This document shows, one piece after another, positions 59,044-64,000 of a stretch of DNA of 64,000 bases. Source of the DNA: Bromus sterilis (taxonomy: Eukaryota; Streptophyta; Magnoliopsida; Poales; Poaceae); assembly GCA_950022295.1 (NCBI GenBank), contig OX465599.1:4588001-4652000 (forward strand). The letters run 5' to 3'. The position numbers were made by a program, and so were the translations under genes. How positions within the stretch are numbered: the stretch's first letter is position 1; every line of letters starts with the position of its first letter. The notes beneath the pieces are model-generated. The model had not been told where the DNA came from. It saw only the letters and a list, made by a program, of their open reading frames with translations, and searched no databases.

Positions 59044-61740
59044 TCACCGCAGCATCTGTATCTCGAATAAGTTTTTTTTCATCAGATCCATTTCCCTGGA
59101 TTGGCACCCATCCAGTGTCTTGGACAACCATCTGACAAATAAAACATTTTATATTAGTAGGCCTAATAGGTCAACAGTAAACAGACTACCAACTTTATGT
59201 GTAATATCAATAGAATTAACATAGAAACAATTAACTCAATTCAACATTGATCAACAGATTTCCAAGTATTGTCATAGAAGCATATGAAAATACAGCAATC
59301 TGCACATGAAGGTCAAGTAGCATACTTTCTGCGGAGTTTTGCAATTCTGTTATAGACTGTGATGAGATCAATAAGCGATTCCACGATATCCTCACGCTGG
59401 GCTTCCAGGGTTTCGGTCAACCCATAAACAAACAAATCCTGCATTGAGTATTAGTTCAGTACACTAAATAGTGTCCCAGATGTACATGAATTGTAAATCC
59501 TGCACACATGCATGAAGGAAAATCACAATGGTAATATTGTTAGAAAACTCTAAGCTGCAGCATGCGCACACACACATTCTCGTGCAGCGGAAGTAACCGC
59601 GGCTGTGCTACATTTCACGACCATCAAAAGGTCAACACACATCGTATCAGACCCGTATGTGCGCTCATGTCTTTAGGTGAGACTGGTTTCTGGCCTTTGT
59701 CTATGTGCATTATGTAGGATCCATTACATGAGACTATGAACCAGGGGTGTAGGTCCTGTAAGAATACATGACCTGCTACTGTAAAATACTAGTAACATGT
59801 AGTGTTGCCTATGAATTGTGTCAGCTTTACTAACTCATCCCAAACTGAATACTAATTTACATTCTATATTACACCAGATTATGCAATGCTAGCATCTCTC
59901 ATTATATTGCCAACAAAAATCAAATTGAGAAGACAGATAGATAAATGAAAAAAATAACTTACAACCTTTTTACCTTCCAGATTTAGTCTGGTAAATTAAC
60001 AGTTATTTATTGATGTCAGCAAATATACTCATTTTTCTTTAAGAGAGAACATTGTTTTTCTGGAACATCATGACAAGCAGGTTTAGTTCTACTTACAACT
60101 AGGTAGATTCTTTTAACTAACACTTGCAATTAGGGGGGGGGGGGGGTAAAACAACCTAGGTTAACTCGGTAGCTAGGTTACTTTTCTTATCTATATCTCT
60201 TATAAAGCAAAACCCCACTAAGATGCATTTAAGGTGTCTATCTCAACATGCAAGCTATCCACATCACCCACTATTGTATCCAATCATTTGTCCATATCAT
60301 CCACTAACAAAATCCAACTAAGATGCTATCCCAACATGCAAGCTATCCACATCATCCACTATTATAGCCAATCATTTTTTTCATGTCATCCTCTTTTATT
60401 TACATGCATCTTATGCTCTTCCAATTTACATTGTAGAGTTGTTATAGAGATTCCCGTTGCAACGCACGGGGTATTTTTCTAGTTTTTTTAACAATCAAGC
60501 CTTTATATAATCATGGGCAACCAAGTAAAATTAAAACTGGCAACTAATTCTTCCAAATTATGTGAGAACGACTTTTGTGAAACACCATGGTAATTATGTA
60601 CAATATATACAGGTACAATAAAAAATGACAACTACGGATTTAGCTGGGTACAATTACCCAAAAAAATTGAGTACAATTAAGACTGACAACTAGGTATAAT
60701 TTATATGGCAAAAACAAAACAAATATGTTTTTACATTCTTGAACATTTCTAGCATAGGAATTATGAGAGTTATTTATAGGAATCTTTTTTCCTGAGATAC
60801 TAATGCATGGTGAGAGTGAAATGGTATGGGGCTAATGAAAGTGCATGTGGAGCACATGCCTTTTGTCAGGCCACACCCTAATGCATTTATGCGCATGGAG
60901 AGCCTCGTAGGGACAGAGGGTCCACAAGAAGGACTGGATCACAGGCTTAAGTTTAGTGCAGTGACGCTGTTTAGTCATGTCCAACATTGTTTACATCCAT
61001 TATTAGTTCACTGCCATATTGCTGACATAAAAGGGGGAAGGAAAGGATACATGACGATCAATTTTGAGTGATGCCTCAAGCTTCTTATAGATGCGGATTT
61101 CTTCTTCCTCTTCTTTACTTCGCTTCACAGAGAAATTGATGTTTCCACCCTTCCAATACAACCACTAGTGGCCCAGGGGTGCCAAACCCCACATTACAAA
61201 AATAGGAATAAAACTTGTTGGCAGGAATAAAAATAATTAGAAGACTAACGATTTTGGTAATGCACTTGGATCATGCAGATTGCAGATAATCTCTACTGGC
61301 TTGTTTGAGAAGCACATTTAAACCCTGGAACATAGAGGCACCCCATGGGTGCATCTGTAATCGAAATTTTCGACAAACCACAGGTAACCCATGGAACCTA
61401 GTACTAGCATAGCAGACCATCTGCATGGAAGTGACCACAGGAGACTGCCTCGAACCAACACGCTTATTCCACATAGATGTACACAAGAGGAGGGGAACCA
61501 ACTCGAGCGCCTTGCATAGATCTACACAAGAGTAGGGGAGCCAACTCGAGCACCCATGCACAGATGTACCAGGAGAGACGAACCAAGTCGCTTATTGGAC
61601 ACAAGAGGAGGGGATTGGGTTGGACAGGAGAGAAGAGGAACCTGGGCTGGTGCTTCTGCGAGGGCAGGGCCCCGCTGCTTCCCCATATCACGGCCATGGC
61701 CGCCGCGCCCACCGCGAGCTCCTCGCAGGATGGTCGTCAT
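59044..61740 (-). CDS. Small coiled-coil-like protein, 123 aa, unrecognised
   Basis: Four exons with GT-AG borders and consistent phase: 61642-61740, 61051-61122, 59326-59438 and 59044-59131 (372 bp including the stop). The N-terminus is Gly/Arg-rich (GGRGGHGRDMGKQRG). The middle is charged and helical (SKEEEEEIRIYKKLEASLK, then LTETLEAQREDIVESLIDL and ITVYNRIAKLRRK), as in a short coiled coil. The tail ends EIQMLR. I do not recognise the family. The 1.6-kb second intron contains a short Helitron (60190) and a G14 run. A TATA box lies 155 bp upstream of the start. An extra exon in the long intron, or use of the alternative last-exon frame, cannot be excluded. A real expressed gene is likely but not proven. 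Confidence 0.55.
60133..60146. repeat. G14 homopolymer
   Basis: Fourteen G in a row within the second intron of the small gene, shortly before the intronic Helitron. Confidence 0.95.
60190..60482 (+). mobile_element. Short non-autonomous Helitron, 293 bp
   Basis: Starts A^TCTATATCTCTTATAAAGC. Ends with the hairpin sequence CCCGTTGCAACGCACGGG (60453-60470) and GTATTTTTCTAG^T. It has no coding capacity. Internally ATGCAAGCTATCCACATCA occurs twice about 95 bp apart. It lies in an intron of the minus-strand small gene. Confidence 0.88.
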
Positions 61741-61886
61741 CTAGAAACTGCCACAAAAAATGCAATTGTGATTCGTGAGCGAATCGAAACCCTAGAGGAA
61801 ATGGGGGAGAGATTGTGCAAACACGAACCAGAAGAAGAACCGATCAGGAAAACAGATGGGAGGAGGGGGAGGAGAGAGGATGGGGG

Positions 61887-61910
61887 GTCGCCGGTTTTTA
61901 TACCGGCGAC
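61887..61910 (-). promoter_or_regulatory. TATA box inside a 9-bp inverted repeat
   Basis: TATAAAAA (minus strand, 61895-61902) sits between GTCGCCGGT (61887-61895) and ACCGGCGAC (61902-61910). It is about 155 bp upstream of the start codon at 61740, consistent with a core promoter and a UTR of about 125 nt. Confidence 0.65.
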
Positions 61911-62049
61911 GATGAAGGGGCCACCTGTCAGAGCGCCTCCCTTCCATCTCCCCCGGCAGGGAATGCAGTGTGAAGGGCCGGCCCCACGGTTCAGTGAGCG
62001 GGCCGTCTCGTTCTTTCTTGCGACGCAAGCCAGGCGCTCCCCCATTTTA

Positions 62050-64000
62050 TAAAACTATATTATTTGAACTAATATAACTATATTATTCACTCATTTTATA
62101 AAACTTTAACATCAAATTATATTTACAATACATATTTATATAAGTAACATACATTATTTTTGCTAATTGTTATATATATATAATTGTTTTTGTAAACACT
62201 TTTTACATGATTTATTTAACAAACATTTGAGCAAAACTCATTAAGTATTTTTAGTAAAATTATTTTATTAGTTTTATTTGGATATATGGCCCCTTAAATC
62301 TTCGTTAAATTTAATATGTCTTAAAATATAAGAAAAGGTACAAATTGTCCTTTGCTTGAATTGTGAAATACATGTGTACCCTTATATATATTTGTAGAGG
62401 TCTTCAATGACCATGGTCTAACAAATATCTAGATTGTATATGATTAGGCAGTAGTAGAGGGCACATGTTCTCTCCACTCACTCATTTTTCCACTAGAAAT
62501 GTAGCTTAACAATTTTTGTAAAGAAGATGTCTCGCAGTGATATCGCAATGCGAGATCCGTAGATTTCTCAAGACGACCAAGTGTAGATACATATGTTGGT
62601 TGTCAATTTGTATAACTTTAGTACATGTTGACTTTGAATCATAATGCACAACAGTGCTATTAAGACACACAGATCCCACATCATTGTATCGAAGCATGTG
62701 CGATGCAACTATCTCAAATGCTAGAAAAATAAAACCATGTACCAAAATAGAAAACGTACGTAAGGCAGCTGATCCATCAGACACATTTTGAAAACCAAAT
62801 CATTTGCAGTACAGAGCACCCAATTCTGGAGAAAGAAATGTATGTGATAAACTAAAAATGCGGACAGTTTGAAATCATGAACTTCTTGCCTTTTTTGGCA
62901 AACTTTTTTTATTAAAAAAATGTTTGTGATGATGTATCGCAACGCACAAATTGCTTAGGGAGGAACCGTGTGCATAGTGTACACATGTTCCAGACGCAGC
63001 TCCTGTGTAATGACCCATGACAGCACATATGCTTTTGTGGTGAGAATTTTGAGATCTACCAGGTAAACAATTTAATTAAAAAAACTTTATCCGATAATAA
63101 GATCCATCTCTGACGGTTTTTCCACCACACTGCGGGACGTAGGCAGTACGCCGACGGCCGGCTGCCGTCGGCGTAGGCCCTAAAGCCGTCGGCGTAGGCC
63201 TACCCCGACGGCCGCCGTCGGCGTATAGCCGTCGGGCCAGGGTTCCCTCGGGGTTGCCCTAAAGGCCGTCGGCGTAGCCCAGGCCGTCGGCGTATACGGG
63301 CCGCCGACGGGCCTTTTGTGGCCGTCGGCGTAGAGCCAGTGGGCCCCACACTGGGCTTAACGGCCGTTAGGCCTGGTCGCCCTCTACGCCGACGGCCGGG
63401 CCGTCGGCTTAGATAGCCACGTGGCAAGCTGTGGGGTGCGCTGGCCTGGGGTCTACGCCGACGGCCAGGCCGTCGGGGTAGGTCCCCTCCCAGGCAGGCC
63501 AACACATGTGCGGCTGTACTTGCCTTGTCCACAGGAGAATAGCACATTTTGTCCGTAGAACAACAAGGTAGGTTTAATAAGATATGAGGAACATTGCATT
63601 AGTCATAAACTTTGCATTACACATAAATATTATGAATGAACTGCATGCTTTGCTTGAAGAATAACAAGAAAATCTAGAAAACTAATTTACCACTAATATT
63701 TAATCTGGACGAAAGCCAACACACAAAATAAAAATCAAAAGGTTTTTGACATTCTAATGAATAATCCATGCGAATGCACACGCTATTTACAAGGCTAGAT
63801 AGCTACATGTTGTTCTAACATTTTATAGAACAAGATGGAGGGCACCTTATATGTTGGTGCCTGATAATTCCAAATTATGTGCATTTTTATGATGTTTAAT
63901 TTGTCATTTACGTTTTATTGTTTGTTCTATTTTATCATGGTGATATATTTTTTGTCTGATTTTTACCAAGATGCCGAAAAGGGAAGAATACAAAGGCATA
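62050..64000. repeat. Repeat unit R2, second copy, runs off the window
   Basis: Colinear with 46800-48365 with small indels (for example a deletion before GAAGATGTCTCGCAGTG). It is interrupted at about 63127-63505 by a GC-rich insert. The left border at about 62045-62055 abuts CATTTTATAAAACTAT, a word that recurs 48 bp later. Confidence 0.85.
63127..63505. mobile_element. GC-rich insertion with CCGTCGGCGTA repeats
   Basis: The words GCCGTCGGCGTA and TACGCCGACGGC occur more than ten times in both orientations. This is a pattern of CACTA-type subterminal repeats, and the left border, CACTGCGGGACG, begins with CACT. Flanks TTTTTCCACCA and ACACATGTGCGGCTG correspond to adjacent words in the other R2 copy (TTTTCGACCAATATATGTGCG), so it is an insertion into R2. 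A clean target duplication and matching termini were not established. Confidence 0.6.

Noticed and set aside
60826..61071. 81-codon plus-strand frame in the long intron of the small gene
   Set aside because: No domain or splice support; probably chance, though it reads as fairly normal protein.
61477..62052. 191-codon plus-strand open frame
   Set aside because: It is antisense to the first exon and promoter of the small minus-strand gene, with no recognisable domain.
1..64000. CRISPR array, operon or phage-like system
   Set aside because: The tandem repeats lack unique equal-length spacers, genes are spliced and monocistronic, and nothing bacterial is present.
1..64000. tRNA or rRNA genes
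   Set aside because: No convincing B-box/T-loop (GGTTCGAATCC type) with a matching acceptor stem was seen by eye; a covariance-model scan would be needed to exclude them.

Overview
This window is nuclear DNA from a grass, most likely a Triticeae species (wheat, Aegilops or barley group). The evidence is intron-containing genes with GC-rich first exons, Stowaway MITEs with CTCCCTCCGT ends, CACTA, copia-type, LINE and Helitron sequences of the kind that fill Triticeae genomes, and long AT-rich intergenic stretches. I see no bacterial, organellar or viral organisation.

Three genes can be assembled exon by exon, with canonical splice sites and consistent phase throughout, all on the minus strand. 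(1) 9970-15076: a 17-exon M3 metallopeptidase of 760 aa, orthologous in type to organellar oligopeptidase A / thimet-like proteases. It has a complete HEFGH zinc site and appears intact. (2) 29755-30308: a two-exon type-A cytokinin response regulator of 140 aa, with D18/D19, phospho-acceptor D64 and K116. (3) 33433-40873: a 6-exon gene encoding about 2025 aa. Its N-terminus resembles the membrane hairpin of Lunapark proteins and is followed by a huge acidic tail with three degenerate repeats of about 320-350 aa. A fourth, small gene (59044-61740, minus, 123 aa, coiled-coil-like, unrecognised) has good splice-site and TATA support. Weaker exon series lie at 4.0-7.8 kb (minus), 8.3-8.7 kb (plus) and 31.4-31.6 kb (minus).

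The rest is mobile and repetitive DNA. 0.7-2.1 kb holds minisatellites. 15835-19653 is a solo-LTR-like unit with a perfect GCTGC target duplication. 19.9-26.0 kb holds a LINE RNase H fragment and two related copies of one repeat; one copy is split by a 1.48-kb Helitron-like insertion and the other by a Stowaway MITE. 26844-28826 is a Helitron whose 5' end is triplicated. 42.9-46.3 kb is a CACTA element with a decayed Ulp1-type protease gene. 46.8-48.4 kb is repeated at 62.05-64.0 kb, where it is interrupted by a GC-rich CCGTCGGCGTA-repeat insertion. 48.7-51.4 kb is a tandem array with a period of about 655 bp. 53.58-54.45 kb is a broken copia-type gag. 55.3-56.2 kb has a Helitron 3' end and a MITE inserted inside another MITE. 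56.2-57.5 kb is GC-rich decayed coding sequence. 60190-60482 is a short Helitron in an intron of the small gene.

The genes do not form a functional cluster. The peptidase works in organelle peptide turnover, the response regulator in cytokinin signalling, and the giant membrane protein probably at the ER (inference). The most unusual items are the repeat-bearing Lunapark-like protein, the triplicated Helitron terminus, and the insertions whose empty sites can be read from paralogous copies in the same window.
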